Assembly (NCBI RefSeq): GCF_028882255.1
Contig: NZ_JARBUY010000009.1
Location: forward strand, 1 to 64,000
Length of the DNA stretch: 64,000 nt
Reading direction: 5' to 3'
Source of the DNA: Maribacter polysaccharolyticus
GTDB taxonomy: Bacteria; Bacteroidota; Bacteroidia; Flavobacteriales; Flavobacteriaceae
The position numbers and the translations under genes are program-made. This document shows positions 31,329-40,066 of the stretch, piece by piece. Each line of letters opens with the position of its first letter. Position 1 is the first letter of the stretch. The notes beneath the pieces were generated by a model. It saw only the letters and a program-made list of their open reading frames with translations. It searched no databases and was not told where the DNA came from.

Positions 31329-33519
31329 TTCCCAGTTGGTTTTTTATTAGTCGGGAATAGCTTCCCTGGTTTCTCATCAATTCAGTATGGCTTCCCTTTT
31401 CTATGACCTTACCCTTGTCCAATACTATTATCTGGTCGGCATTGACGACCGTTGATAGCCTATGGGCTATGATTACCACGGTCTTGTCCTTGGTAAGGCC
31501 ATTGAGGTTGTTCTGTATCTCGGTCTCGTTTATGGAATCTAGGGCGGACGTGGCCTCATCCATAAGTAAAAAATCCGGATCCTTGTACAATGCCCGTGCT
31601 ATAAGGACCTTTTGTGTTTCCCCTCCGGATAATCTTATGCCCCTTTCCCCTACCCTTGAATTAAGACCGTTCGGCATCTCAGGTATTAATTCGTCAAGTT
31701 TCGTGCATTTCAACACGGCCTTTAGATGCTTTTGGTCCAGTTTTTCATTCGATTTGGATTCCGTTATGTTTCTCAGGATGGTATCGTCGAAAATCTTTCC
31801 GTCCTGCAGTACGGTTCCACATCGCTTTCTCCATTCAGATATGTTGACCTGGCCCAGGTTTTCTCCTCCCAATGTTATTTGTCCCTTTGTCGGTTCCCTG
31901 AAGCCCAATATTAATTTGAACAATGTGGTCTTTCCCGATCCGGAAGGCCCGACTATTGCCGTTGTGCGTCCACTTGGTATTGTTAGGTCAAGATCTTTGA
32001 AAATGGAACCCTCCTTCCCCATGTACCCGAATGATACGTTCTTGAAAACAATATCCATGGGACCTTGGTCCAATGATAGGACATCTTGGTTTTCGTCCTC
32101 GGATTCCTCTTTGAATACTTCGGACAGCCTGGTCAATGCGAGATTGGTTTCCTGGAGTTCCAACATGAAATCCACGCTCCTACTTAAGGGAACACTCGTT
32201 TGGGCCAAAATGAACTGGATGGCCAGCATGGAACCTAGGGTCATCGTACCTTCGACCACTGCGAGGGACGATACCAAAAGAATGACGATGTTGCCACTAC
32301 TTCGTATGATTTCTGCAAGGTTCTCCTGTGTATTCTGAAGTTTCAGCTCCTTGCTCTTTACCTTGATCACCTTCAATTGGTTCTCGTACCATTCCTTCTT
32401 TCTCCTTTTTTCCGAACCACTGGTCTTTATATCGGCAATGTTATCGATCAGTTGGAGCTCCAATCCCTGTCCTTTTGACTTAAGGGCAAAGGACTGATGG
32501 TCCAAAATGGCCCTTTTCTTCATAAAAAGCGATACCCATAAAACGTATAGAAAACTTCCCATCAGGAAAATTCCGAAAATCTTAGGGCTATATACGAACA
32601 ACAATAAAGAAAGGACAATTAGGATGGTCGAATCATAAAGGGAGTCCAAAAGGTATCTGGTAAGGAACGATTCTATGCGGTCACTATCATTGATCCTGTT
32701 TATTATATCCCCTTTTGACCTTCTTTGTAAAAATGAAATGGGCAATGAAAGTAACTTGCCCAAATAAGAATCCAATAACTGCAGGTTCAATCGCATGGAA
32801 AGGAAAAGTAAGATCCATTTCCTTATTATCTCAACGAAAAAAGCGATAAGCAGGAAGAACAACTGTCCTATCACAAGAATCCATATCAAGCTTTTGTCCT
32901 GGAAGAATATCCCTTGATCCACGATGGATTGGGTCATTATGGGCAATAGGGTCTGCAGGATACCGGCTACCACCAGTCCAAAGATCAGGGAAAACAATAC
33001 TTTTTTTTCACGTAATAAACCCTTTAATAAGGAGCGGTATATGAACGAATTGCTTTTTTTTCCCTGACTTATATATTCTTTGTCAACGAACCCGTTGGGT
33101 TCCAAGAGCATGGCGATACCCTCCGCCTGGTCTTTTTCCTTCGGGTTTTGGGTCCATCCCTCCAGAAAATCCCGGTAGCTCAATTTATATTTTCCCTTGG
33201 CCGGATCGGAGATATGGACATTTCCCTTTTTTATGGCGTGGACCACCAGGAAATGGTTTTGTTCCCAATGGCAGATACAGGGCAACGGTGCCCGGTCTTT
33301 CAGATCCTTGAAGGTAAGTATGATGGAATGGTGTTCAAAACCTATTTTTTCAGCAGCGGATTCGAGCATGGCCAAGTTGATACCGATCCGTTCGAAATCA
33401 AGTTCCTCCCTTATTCTTTCCAGGTCGATTTCATGGCCATAATGCCGTGCCACGATTTTCAGGCAGGTCGGCCCACAGTCCCATGAATCGAGTTGTTTAT
33501 AGTAAGGGAATCCTCTCAT
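31321..33519 (-). CDS. Peptidase-containing ABC transporter (C39 peptidase, PCAT)
   Basis: A 732-residue bacteriocin or peptide exporter. The N-terminal C39 cysteine peptidase has its nucleophile in QLDSWDCGPTCLK, the histidine in NHFLVVHAI and the aspartate in ISDPAKGKYKLSY. Six membrane helices (about 165-450) and an ATPase domain follow, with Walker A GPSGSGKTT, signature LSGGETQKVLIARAL and Walker B LLMDEATSALD. Such proteins cut leader peptides after Gly-Gly and export the cargo. It is the first gene of the locus, and the peptide gene at 28083 is its likely substrate. Confidence 0.95.
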   Translation of the reverse strand: MRGFPYYKQLDSWDCGPTCLKIVARHYGHEIDLERIREELDFERIGINLAMLESAAEKIGFEHHSIILTFKDLKDRAPLPCICHWEQNHFLVVHAIKKGNVHISDPAKGKYKLSYRDFLEGWTQNPKEKDQAEGIAMLLEPNGFVDKEYISQGKKSNSFIYRSLLKGLLREKKVLFSLIFGLVVAGILQTLLPIMTQSIVDQGIFFQDKSLIWILVIGQLFFLLIAFFVEIIRKWILLFLSMRLNLQLLDSYLGKLLSLPISFLQRRSKGDIINRINDSDRIESFLTRYLLDSLYDSTILIVLSLLLFVYSPKIFGIFLMGSFLYVLWVSLFMKKRAILDHQSFALKSKGQGLELQLIDNIADIKTSGSEKRRKKEWYENQLKVIKVKSKELKLQNTQENLAEIIRSSGNIVILLVSSLAVVEGTMTLGSMLAIQFILAQTSVPLSRSVDFMLELQETNLALTRLSEVFKEESEDENQDVLSLDQGPMDIVFKNVSFGYMGKEGSIFKDLDLTIPSGRTTAIVGPSGSGKTTLFKLILGFREPTKGQITLGGENLGQVNISEWRKRCGTVLQDGKIFDDTILRNITESKSNEKLDQKHLKAVLKCTKLDELIPEMPNGLNSRVGERGIRLSGGETQKVLIARALYKDPDFLLMDEATSALDSINETEIQNNLNGLTKDKTVVIIAHRLSTVVNADQIIVLDKGKVIEKGSHTELMRNQGSYSRLIKNQLGNV

Positions 33520-33712
33520 TTATTATTAAGTGATCCTAAAAATATAAAGAAAAGGGCAACTCTCATAAATAAACGTTAACATTCGTTAAATGGTCAATTA
33601 CAATGGATTATAAACGCAATTTATAAATTGAGCAGCGATTGATCAATTGCGATCGCACCAACATTGCGGTATTGTGGTATTATTACAATATTGCTTTATC
33701 AAATAAAAAACC

Positions 33713-33859
33713 ATGAAAAACAGAATCAACGTAAACGATGTCACCGGCGAGGGTATCTCTTTGAACAGTTACTTGGAATCCATGTACATCAGGGAACTGG
33801 TCGTGGTCCATATTGCAGATGAGACCATGCTTAGGTCATCCAATGGGGCGGTGGCATAG
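33713..33859 (+). CDS. Possible 48-residue peptide, unknown
   Basis: A 48-codon frame divergent from the exporter gene: MKNRINVNDVTGEGISLNSY at the start, then a hydrophobic ELVVVHIAD segment. It has no double glycine, so an export link is not supported by sequence. It starts 193 bp from the exporter and ends just before the first iteron of the replication origin. It may be a real small gene or a chance frame; its codon use looks like that of the neighbouring genes. Confidence 0.3.
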   Translation: MKNRINVNDVTGEGISLNSYLESMYIRELVVVHIADETMLRSSNGAVA

Positions 33860-33894
33860 GCACCTTTCGTTATAATCGAAAGGATGGACAAATA

Positions 33895-34898
33895 GAGAAA
33901 GGACAAATTCTCGGCATTACATAAACAACTGTTTTATAGCTGTTTATGTTTATTTAAATGCTTAGAAAGGACACTATCTCGGTAATATTGATGGCCATTC
34001 ACATGTGAATTCCCCAAGGTTTCGCTCTTAAAAGATGTCCTTGAAAATATAATAATATCATAATATTATAGAAAGGACAAATTCTCGGTATTACATAATC
34101 CATTGTTATACAGTAGTTTAAGTGCATTTAAGTATAGAGATAGGACACTATCTCGGTATTGCAGGCATCGTTCTGTTTATATACCTTCCATGGATCATAT
34201 CTTTCCAACCATTTGGTTTTTAAATATGATAATATCATAATATAATAGAAAGGACAGGTTCTCGGCATTACGCTATAGGCTGGAAACCATGCTGTTAAAT
34301 GGTTTCTCTATACCTAGAAGGGACACATGTTCGGTATGTAACGGTTCTTTGTAGCTTACCTACGGTAAAAATATGATAATATGGCAATATCATAGAAAGG
34401 ACAGGTTCTCGGCATGACGTACCTTATTGGAATTGTGCGTGTTAACCGGTTTTAAGTCCATAGAAAGGACACTATCTCGGTCGGTAATAAAATCGGATTT
34501 TACCTGAACAGTAGTTAAATATTCTAAAAAACGGAGTTATCAACAGTCGATGTTTTGTATAAGAAACGGAATATCAGCAACTTCCATAGGGATAGGACAC
34601 CTTCTCGGCATATGATGAAAAGGTTTTTTCCTTTTTTTTGTTTTAGGGGCCTATTTGGATGATTTTTGGTTAAAAAAATCAGCAAATAGTGAAAAAACTA
34701 CCTTTTAATGTGTATTTAAATGTTTTGCTCTGATATTTATTTATAAGGGTTTTTATTTAAAAGATAATTTAAGGGGCATATAAATAATCCAGTATCCCCT
34801 ACCCTACTTAGGGTTGCAGCGACCCCCTTAGGACACCGTCTCGGCAAGATAGGACGTTATGTCGGCGTTTTGGGGGCCTACTAAGGACACCTTATCGG
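33895..34898. other. Replication origin with twelve iterons
   Basis: Twelve copies of GGACAnnnTCTCGG (three or four with one or two changes) begin at 33901, 33969, 34075, 34143, 34252, 34321, 34399, 34467, 34595, 34831, 34852 and 34885, all in the same direction. The first eight form four pairs spaced 68 or 69 bp. AT-rich tracts with TATGATAATATCATAA-like sequence precede the third, fifth and seventh iterons. The replication initiator gene follows within 15 bp of the last copy. This is the expected layout of an iteron-controlled plasmid origin. Confidence 0.9.
34537..34545 (+). promoter_or_regulatory. DnaA box candidate in the origin
   Basis: TTATCAACA differs by one base from the consensus DnaA box TTATCCACA and lies inside the iteron region, between the eighth and ninth iterons, beside a very AT-rich stretch (34620-34800) that could be the melting region. 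Confidence 0.5.
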
Positions 34899-34911
34899 TG
34901 AAACCGTGATT

Positions 34912-35970
34912 TTAGAATCCTTTGTTGCCCCTTTCGGTTTTTTCCTTTCTGATTATCTTGTTAAGGGCATCAAGGAATTCCCTCCCCTCGAATTTTTTCA
35001 ATGACTTCCGGTTGTCCACTTCTAGGTTTGAGACGTAAAGGTATCCGTGATATCGTATCGTTCCATAAAGCATGACTTTTTCTTCCTCGGTAAGTTTGTA
35101 CCTTGGTTTGATCTTTAATAGCCATTTATTGGTTTCCTTGTGTTCGAAGCTGTCGAGGCTATAGGTCTTGGTGTTCTTATGGTTTTGATAGAAACTTATC
35201 GTAATCTTGTCCACGGTCTTTCCCCGGATAGGCCTTTGGGGGTCCCTAGCGGTCCCGTCCGTGTACAATATCGTATAATTGAAGCTCTTGTCGCTCAACC
35301 TGTCCAATTCCTGTTTTATGGGCCTTAAAATACGGGATTCTATTTTTGAGACATTATAGGTTTTGGGAATACCGAATTCTTTCTTGAAACTGTTCATTTT
35401 CAAAGTCCTTCCCCCTTGTTTGAACCAATGGCTAATGAATTGGTAGAACTTGACGGTTTCCAGTCTGGAGCATTGGAAGGCAATATTGGATACATAGGGT
35501 GTGTAGCCGTGTACCAGGTCCGTAAGGAAGTGGAACCAGTCGGAACTTATATGGAATTGCACGTAGGAATTGTTCTTGGCATAAATGGGGTCTTCGATAA
35601 GGGCCGAGAACTTTTCCCCGGGAATGGATTTTTTGACACCTTTCTCGTATATCTCCATCACCACGTCCTGGGCGATGGATTTGTCCCTAAGGTTCTTTAT
35701 GGCCTCCCGGACCTTGTCGTGGTTCTTGTGTCCGTCAACCATAAAAGCACTTACCGGGTATTGGAACTGTACCCTGTTGTCAAGTTCCAATTGTGCCCCT
35801 TGGTCGGTGAATTGGTGTTTCTTTATCATCTCCAGTATACGGAATACGATGCGCAATTCATGGATGGAATAATCGAAACTTTGTAATTGTCTTGTCAGGC
35901 TGTAGGGTTGGTTGATGTTCTTGGGTGCCGTTTTGGGGTTGTAGACCTGTAGTTGCTTTTCTTTGCTCAT
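34912..35970 (-). CDS. Plasmid replication initiator (Rep_3/RepB superfamily)
   Basis: A 352-residue initiator with two winged-helix domains. The start (NQPYSLTRQLQSFDYSIHELRIVFRILEMI) and the second-domain region (RLETVKFYQFISHWFKQGGRTLKMNSFKKEFGIP; RILRPIKQELDRLSDKSFNYTI) follow the Rep_3 family. It binds the iterons next to its 3' end and opens the origin. The AT-rich region upstream of its start (36014-36070) shares a 24-bp identical block with 39980-40003, suggesting common regulation. Its presence argues that the element replicates as a plasmid. Confidence 0.9.
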   Translation of the reverse strand: MSKEKQLQVYNPKTAPKNINQPYSLTRQLQSFDYSIHELRIVFRILEMIKKHQFTDQGAQLELDNRVQFQYPVSAFMVDGHKNHDKVREAIKNLRDKSIAQDVVMEIYEKGVKKSIPGEKFSALIEDPIYAKNNSYVQFHISSDWFHFLTDLVHGYTPYVSNIAFQCSRLETVKFYQFISHWFKQGGRTLKMNSFKKEFGIPKTYNVSKIESRILRPIKQELDRLSDKSFNYTILYTDGTARDPQRPIRGKTVDKITISFYQNHKNTKTYSLDSFEHKETNKWLLKIKPRYKLTEEEKVMLYGTIRYHGYLYVSNLEVDNRKSLKKFEGREFLDALNKIIRKEKTERGNKGF

Positions 35971-36013
35971 GACATTATTTTGTTTGGAACCATTATCCTT
36001 GTACCGATTTTTT

Positions 36014-36066
36014 TAACTATAAATACTATATTAACTATATAAATAAAGTATATAAATATAATATAC
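36014..36066. promoter_or_regulatory. AT-rich operator-like region before rep
   Basis: It contains AACTATAAATACTATATT, and from 36042 to 36065 a 24-bp block that recurs without change at 39980-40003. Related TATAGTTAATA motifs occur before parA, at 36655 and at 25877. It is probably the binding site of a shared plasmid regulator. Confidence 0.5.
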
Positions 36067-36071
36067 GATTA

Positions 36072-36590
36072 TCAATCAACTTCGTAAACCCCTTTGGTCC
36101 TACGTTCCCTTTCCACCATTTCCCTTAGTTGGTTGGGGAAACCCTTGTCATTGGATATGCCGTCCAGGGATATCCGTCTGTTGAACTTATCGGAGGTTAT
36201 CAAGATAAGGTCCATAGTACCTATCAACCTTGAGCTGAAGGATCTGAACCGTTTAAGGTCCTTTATCCTGTAATATTGCACGTAATCGTTCTCAATGGAA
36301 AAAACCCCTTTGGTAATCTCCAGGTGTTCATCCTTGAACAGGTACCTGGTGTTGTACAGGTAGATGACCTTATAAGCATAGATGAGCAAAGTAAGGACGA
36401 AGCCAATCGTTGCTAAAAAGGAAAGTGCCCAATTGTCACCTAGGCCCGAAACGGGGATATAGGGAATCGCCAATTTTACTAACAACCCTATGATGGGCCA
36501 ATGGACAAACTTCAACATGGCGTAATGCAGTTGTGGCCTATGTAGCCTTTCAGTGGATGTTGAATCGTTGATGTTCATTAGATTTTCCAT
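36072..36590 (-). CDS. Membrane protein with bacterial PH domain, paralogue of 40067
   Basis: A 172-residue protein with two membrane helices (about residues 28-50 and 57-80) and a C-terminal PH-like domain (EHLEITKGVFSIENDYVQYYRIKDLKRFRS), as in bPH_2/YdbS proteins. It ends RTKGVYEVD, nearly identical to the end of the paralogue at 40067-40579 (RQRKGVYEID). It lies between parA/partner and rep. Function on plasmids is unknown; a link between replication or partition and the membrane, or entry exclusion, is possible. Confidence 0.7.
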   Translation of the reverse strand: MENLMNINDSTSTERLHRPQLHYAMLKFVHWPIIGLLVKLAIPYIPVSGLGDNWALSFLATIGFVLTLLIYAYKVIYLYNTRYLFKDEHLEITKGVFSIENDYVQYYRIKDLKRFRSFSSRLIGTMDLILITSDKFNRRISLDGISNDKGFPNQLREMVERERRTKGVYEVD

Positions 36591-36676
36591 AATGCTTATG
36601 CCTGGAGTTTGGATGCCCCTCGCTATAAAACGGGGCTTCTAAACTATAGGGATATAGTTAATAAATATTATATACA

Positions 36677-37333
36677 TTAAATAGATTTATATCGTTCGAC
36701 GATGGCGGTAAGGTCGTTCTCGACCATATCCACGAAATCGTAGAGAAAGAACTTCGTACTTAGGTTCTCGTTCATGGTGTCCCCGTCCATAAGGGCATGG
36801 CTATAGATGATGTTAATATAATCCTGATAGGTATTGGAATCGAGCTCGATTACCAATTTCTCCTTGTCCCCACCTTTGGGATACCTGTCGGAGGCCGGTC
36901 TTTTACCCCTTCGTTGTATATAACGCACGAATTCCTCTCCCGCTATATTGTAAGTACCCTCTTCACTCATTCTTTCCACATAGAAGGCCACGCACAAACG
37001 GAAGAAATCCTTTTTATGGTATTTGAAATCCGCCATTCCCCTCAATAGGTCCAAAGCCAAGTTGTTGAATCTGTTTTTCAAGTTGCGATGGACTTCCCAA
37101 TTGAAGAGCTTACTGTCCTTTGCTTTGGCCTTGGTTCCTGTGGTGCTTTTCACCGCTCTTTTTGTGTCCTCTCCCTTTTCCAAAGTCCTGCTCCGATCTT
37201 TTGGTAATTCAATGACCACCTTTTCTTCATAACCCTTGTCCGCCGGATTTTTCCGTTGCCTTGCCCTTTCCACGTTCCCCAAGGGAAGTGTGAACTCCTC
37301 GTTACTAATTCCTTGTTTCGCTGATTTAGCCAT
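36677..37333 (-). CDS. Probable ParA partner, centromere-binding type
   Basis: A 218-residue basic protein whose ATG overlaps the end of parA by 8 nt. The first 90 residues are low-complexity and charged, the rest helical (FNWEVHRNLKNRFNNLALDLLRGMADFKYHKKDFFRLCVAFYVER). It does not have the ParB/Spo0J signature, so I take it as an adaptor of a type Ib-like partition system from position only. No separate centromere was identified, but the AT-rich repeats around 38073-38229 and 36591-36676 are candidates. Confidence 0.55.
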   Translation of the reverse strand: MAKSAKQGISNEEFTLPLGNVERARQRKNPADKGYEEKVVIELPKDRSRTLEKGEDTKRAVKSTTGTKAKAKDSKLFNWEVHRNLKNRFNNLALDLLRGMADFKYHKKDFFRLCVAFYVERMSEEGTYNIAGEEFVRYIQRRGKRPASDRYPKGGDKEKLVIELDSNTYQDYINIIYSHALMDGDTMNENLSTKFFLYDFVDMVENDLTAIVERYKSI

Positions 37334-38072
37334 AATTCTCCATTTTTTCTAATAATTCCGTTATAAGCCTATTGTAATCCTGCCCTGCCCTTGAATGTGG
37401 CCTGTGTTGGAATATCGTAAGGCCTTTTTCCACGGCCTTTTCGATTTCCACGTCCGTTCTTATGAAATTCTTGAACAACAGGTCGCCGGCACCCTTGTCC
37501 AACATTTCCCTGTATTTGGTGATGCCCTTTCGTGTAACCAGTACATTGGTAAAAAAGAAACCCAGGAACTTAAGCTCCGGATTGTGCTTTTCGATATGGT
37601 CGAAAACACTTCCCAAGAAAGAATTGGCGTTCTTGACCGGATATGCTTTTGCTTCAATGGGTATCAAAAAATAATCGCAGGCCAAAAGGGCTATTTCCGC
37701 CGGGGTCAATTCCATACTGTTGATAGTCGCCGGTGGCGTATCGATCATGATGTAATCGAAATGTTCCTTTAAGGGCTCTATGGCCTCTTTCAGGATTGCA
37801 CGGTCATATCTAGAGGCGATGAAATCGGAAGACCCAGGAAGTACGTGAAAACCCATGGCTTTTTGCCTTAGTTTAAGGTTCCCCGTTCCCTTTAGAAAAT
37901 CCTCGACGTTATAGGAATATTCACGAATGCCTGTACCAAAGGTAAGGTCGCATTGGGGATCCAGGTCTATCATCAGTACCTTTTTCCCGCTCTGGGCAAG
38001 TCCCGCACCAATATGGATGGTGTTGGTGGTCTTTCCCACACCACCCTTCCTGTTCACTACTGCTAATACCAT
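37326..38072 (-). CDS. parA: ParA-family partition ATPase
   Basis: A 248-residue Walker-type partition ATPase. The deviant Walker A is NRKGGVGKTTNTIHIGAGLA, A' is VLMIDLDPQCDLTFG and Walker B is YIMIDTPPATINSM. There is no N-terminal HTH, as in small type Ib ParA proteins. It moves plasmid copies over the nucleoid with its partner, encoded just downstream. The region upstream (38073-38229) is extremely AT-rich with repeated TATAGTTAATATAGTT-like motifs. Confidence 0.92.
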   Translation of the reverse strand: MVLAVVNRKGGVGKTTNTIHIGAGLAQSGKKVLMIDLDPQCDLTFGTGIREYSYNVEDFLKGTGNLKLRQKAMGFHVLPGSSDFIASRYDRAILKEAIEPLKEHFDYIMIDTPPATINSMELTPAEIALLACDYFLIPIEAKAYPVKNANSFLGSVFDHIEKHNPELKFLGFFFTNVLVTRKGITKYREMLDKGAGDLLFKNFIRTDVEIEKAVEKGLTIFQHRPHSRAGQDYNRLITELLEKMENYG

Positions 38073-38229
38073 AATTAAGTTTATTTATAAAGATTATATA
38101 GTACAAATATATTATAAAGATAATAAAGTATATAAAGTTATTAAAGCAAATATAGTTAATATAGTTCAAAGTAATATATAGTAATTATATATTTTTTATT
38201 ACTTTGGATTGAATTTATACACTTATTAT

Positions 38230-39060
38230 ATGAAAACTATTTTCTTGTCACTTCTTTTGTTCGTGGGATTTTCCGTCTTTTCCCAAGTGGATGAGGACCC
38301 CTGGAGCGATTTTGAGGACGACCCAACCGATGAGACCGCTCCTGAAATCGAACCCGATGTCGACCAGGATACGAGGGATCGGCTTTATTATTTGGCGGCC
38401 AACGAGAACACCAGTGGTTACGAAATAACTCCCGAGGCAGTTGATTATCTACTAGAACATGGGATAAGCCCTTTTGTCATGGAACAATATTTGGCAGGGG
38501 AGGCACCCTTGGCCATTAACGACATCATAGAGGACCATCTCTATGATTACGAACGCCAGGTGGCGGACCAGGTCTTCGAGGACATCACCGATGGTGACGA
38601 CACCTTTGATTTCGAATTGTTGGAGCATCTGAATCCTGAGGACATGGAGGAGGCCCAATCGGCCATGGACGAATTTATCTCTTCGGTCGAGGCACCAAAC
38701 ATCGACCCCATGAAAATGGACGCAACCTATATAAAGGAACGTTTTCTGGTCTTCATAGAGGCAAATAAGAAATATATTTTGAGACATGCCGAGTATATAG
38801 TGGTGTTCAACCTGATATTGGATCTTGTGAACAATGATGTCAATATAGCCGAGCTCATGAGAATCGCACAGCTTCCGGACACTTCGATTCTGGGCAATCC
38901 TTTGGAACGCACCTATGACCGACATATTACCGAACACCTGGAACATTTCAAGAATGCCATTCCAGGTGAAAGATTGGAGCAACTCAGCATTTCATTTGAG
39001 AACGGGATACTGGAGAATTTCGACCCCAAATTATCCGAAATCATATTAAATGAATACTAA
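38230..39060 (+). CDS. Exported acidic protein of unknown function
   Basis: A 276-residue protein with an N-terminal signal peptide (MKTIFLSLLLFVGFSVFSQ), followed by a very acidic mature protein (DEDPWSDFEDDPTDETAPEIEPDVD). It contains a helical repeat-like region (ITPEAVDYLLEHGISPFVMEQYL), similar to helix-hairpin segments found in Bacteroidota exported proteins. I start it at the ATG at 38230, where the signal begins. It overlaps the next gene by 11 nt and is divergent from parA. It may belong to the transfer apparatus. Confidence 0.65.
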   Translation: MKTIFLSLLLFVGFSVFSQVDEDPWSDFEDDPTDETAPEIEPDVDQDTRDRLYYLAANENTSGYEITPEAVDYLLEHGISPFVMEQYLAGEAPLAINDIIEDHLYDYERQVADQVFEDITDGDDTFDFELLEHLNPEDMEEAQSAMDEFISSVEAPNIDPMKMDATYIKERFLVFIEANKKYILRHAEYIVVFNLILDLVNNDVNIAELMRIAQLPDTSILGNPLERTYDRHITEHLEHFKNAIPGERLEQLSISFENGILENFDPKLSEIILNEY

Positions 39061-39511
39061 ACTCATTCTAAGGCCCCTTATGGGCCTCGTATTTCTTACG
39101 ACCGTCAATGTATGGTCTCAACAGGATAAAGGCCCTGAAGAGGCCCTATTCGACTTATATCGCGAGAATATCGAGCAATGGAAGGGTTCTAAGGAGGTCC
39201 GCGATCTGGTAGAGCGTTATCCTGACCTGGAAAAGGTCGTTGATAAATTGGATCATGAACAACTCGATCAAAGTGACAATTATGCAGTGATGGGCTTTAT
39301 GGAAATGTTGGTGGACGAAAGGCTTTTGGATGATCAGATCGATATGTTGGTCGAGGTACTGAGTCCGGAGAACGTTTCTTTTATCGAGGACCTGTACTGG
39401 AGGATTATAGAATCCCCCAGTTCTAAAAAAGTCGCCGACCTTTTAGTTGAGCACCTTTTGGACGCCAAGGAGAAGTTGGAAATAGAAATACAAGGCCTGG
39501 AACGTAATTAA
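39050..39511 (+). CDS. Exported helical protein of unknown function
   Basis: A 153-residue protein with a signal peptide (MNTKLILRPLMGLVFLTTVNVWSQ) and an acidic helical body (LFDLYRENIEQWKGSKEVRDLVERYPDLEKVVDKL). It forms an overlapping operon with the previous gene and is convergent with the lipoprotein gene at 39508, with a 4-nt overlap of the ends. The family is not recognised. Confidence 0.62.
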   Translation: MNTKLILRPLMGLVFLTTVNVWSQQDKGPEEALFDLYRENIEQWKGSKEVRDLVERYPDLEKVVDKLDHEQLDQSDNYAVMGFMEMLVDERLLDDQIDMLVEVLSPENVSFIEDLYWRIIESPSSKKVADLLVEHLLDAKEKLEIEIQGLERN

Positions 39512-39954
39512 TAATCAGCGGGATCTAGATCAAAAGTTTCTATTTTGGGTTCGCCATCCTCTGTTTGCTGGATAATTCTCTCCCAAATGGTTTCCCCGTC
39601 CAGTTGGATCTTGATCTCCAATGTCATTTCCCCTGCAGTGACCAGTCCGATTTTCATATCTCCAACCCGAACACTTCCGGAAAGTTGGGTGGCCTTATCG
39701 GTAGATTTCAAGCTGCAGCTTTCAAAGTCATTCAATAGATAATTGACGAGCAGGTCCTGGGTCTGGCCCGAACAATCGATAAAATCACTGTCCGTCATGT
39801 TACCTGCGATTATACATCGATAGGATTGGTAGTCACCGGTCTGTGTAATATTGATGGTGAAGAGCCCACTATCGATTTCCTGGGATGGGGAATCGTTATC
39901 GGAACAGGCGTTTAAGCTGATGATGGCGGCTAGGCCTAGAATAAGTTTCTTCAT
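39508..39954 (-). CDS. Small lipoprotein of unknown function
   Basis: A 148-residue lipoprotein: MKKLILGLAAIISLNAC gives a signal with lipobox LNAC. The mature part is beta-rich with two further cysteines (YRCIIAG; DCSGQTQDLL) and a third (ESCSLKS), probably disulfide bonded. The promoter region contains the 24-bp block shared with the rep region (39980-40003). It may be a surface or entry-exclusion protein; this is only suggested by context. Confidence 0.62.
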   Translation of the reverse strand: MKKLILGLAAIISLNACSDNDSPSQEIDSGLFTINITQTGDYQSYRCIIAGNMTDSDFIDCSGQTQDLLVNYLLNDFESCSLKSTDKATQLSGSVRVGDMKIGLVTAGEMTLEIKIQLDGETIWERIIQQTEDGEPKIETFDLDPADY

Positions 39955-39979
39955 GATTGTAATGTATAATAATATAGTT

Positions 39980-40003
39980 AATAAAGTATATAAATATAAT
40001 ATA
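39980..40003. repeat. 24-bp block identical to 36042-36065
   Basis: It starts AATAAAGTATATAAATATAA and is identical over 24 bp to the copy upstream of rep. Both copies lie just after the 3' end of paralogous PH-domain genes, so it may be the remnant of a duplicated segment as well as an operator. Confidence 0.6.
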
Positions 40004-40066
40004 GTAAATCTTGTTTTCGATGTATGAACAATTTACGTATCCAATGGGGTCTAAGGTTTTTTGTGT

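Noticed and set aside
25935-33519. Classical bacteriocin locus
   Set aside because: Not excluded, but no immunity gene is visible and the regulator is a membrane TPR-AraC sensor coupled to the exporter, which fits signalling better.
33901-34898. Regular short repeats that could be read as a CRISPR array
   Set aside because: Repeat units are only about 14 bp, spacing varies from 21 to 236 bp, there are no cas genes, and a replication initiator gene is adjacent. These are iterons.
36613-36634. GCCCC/GGGGC hairpin as a terminator
   Set aside because: The stem is short, the loop is 12 nt and no T run follows on the transcribed strand; too weak to list.
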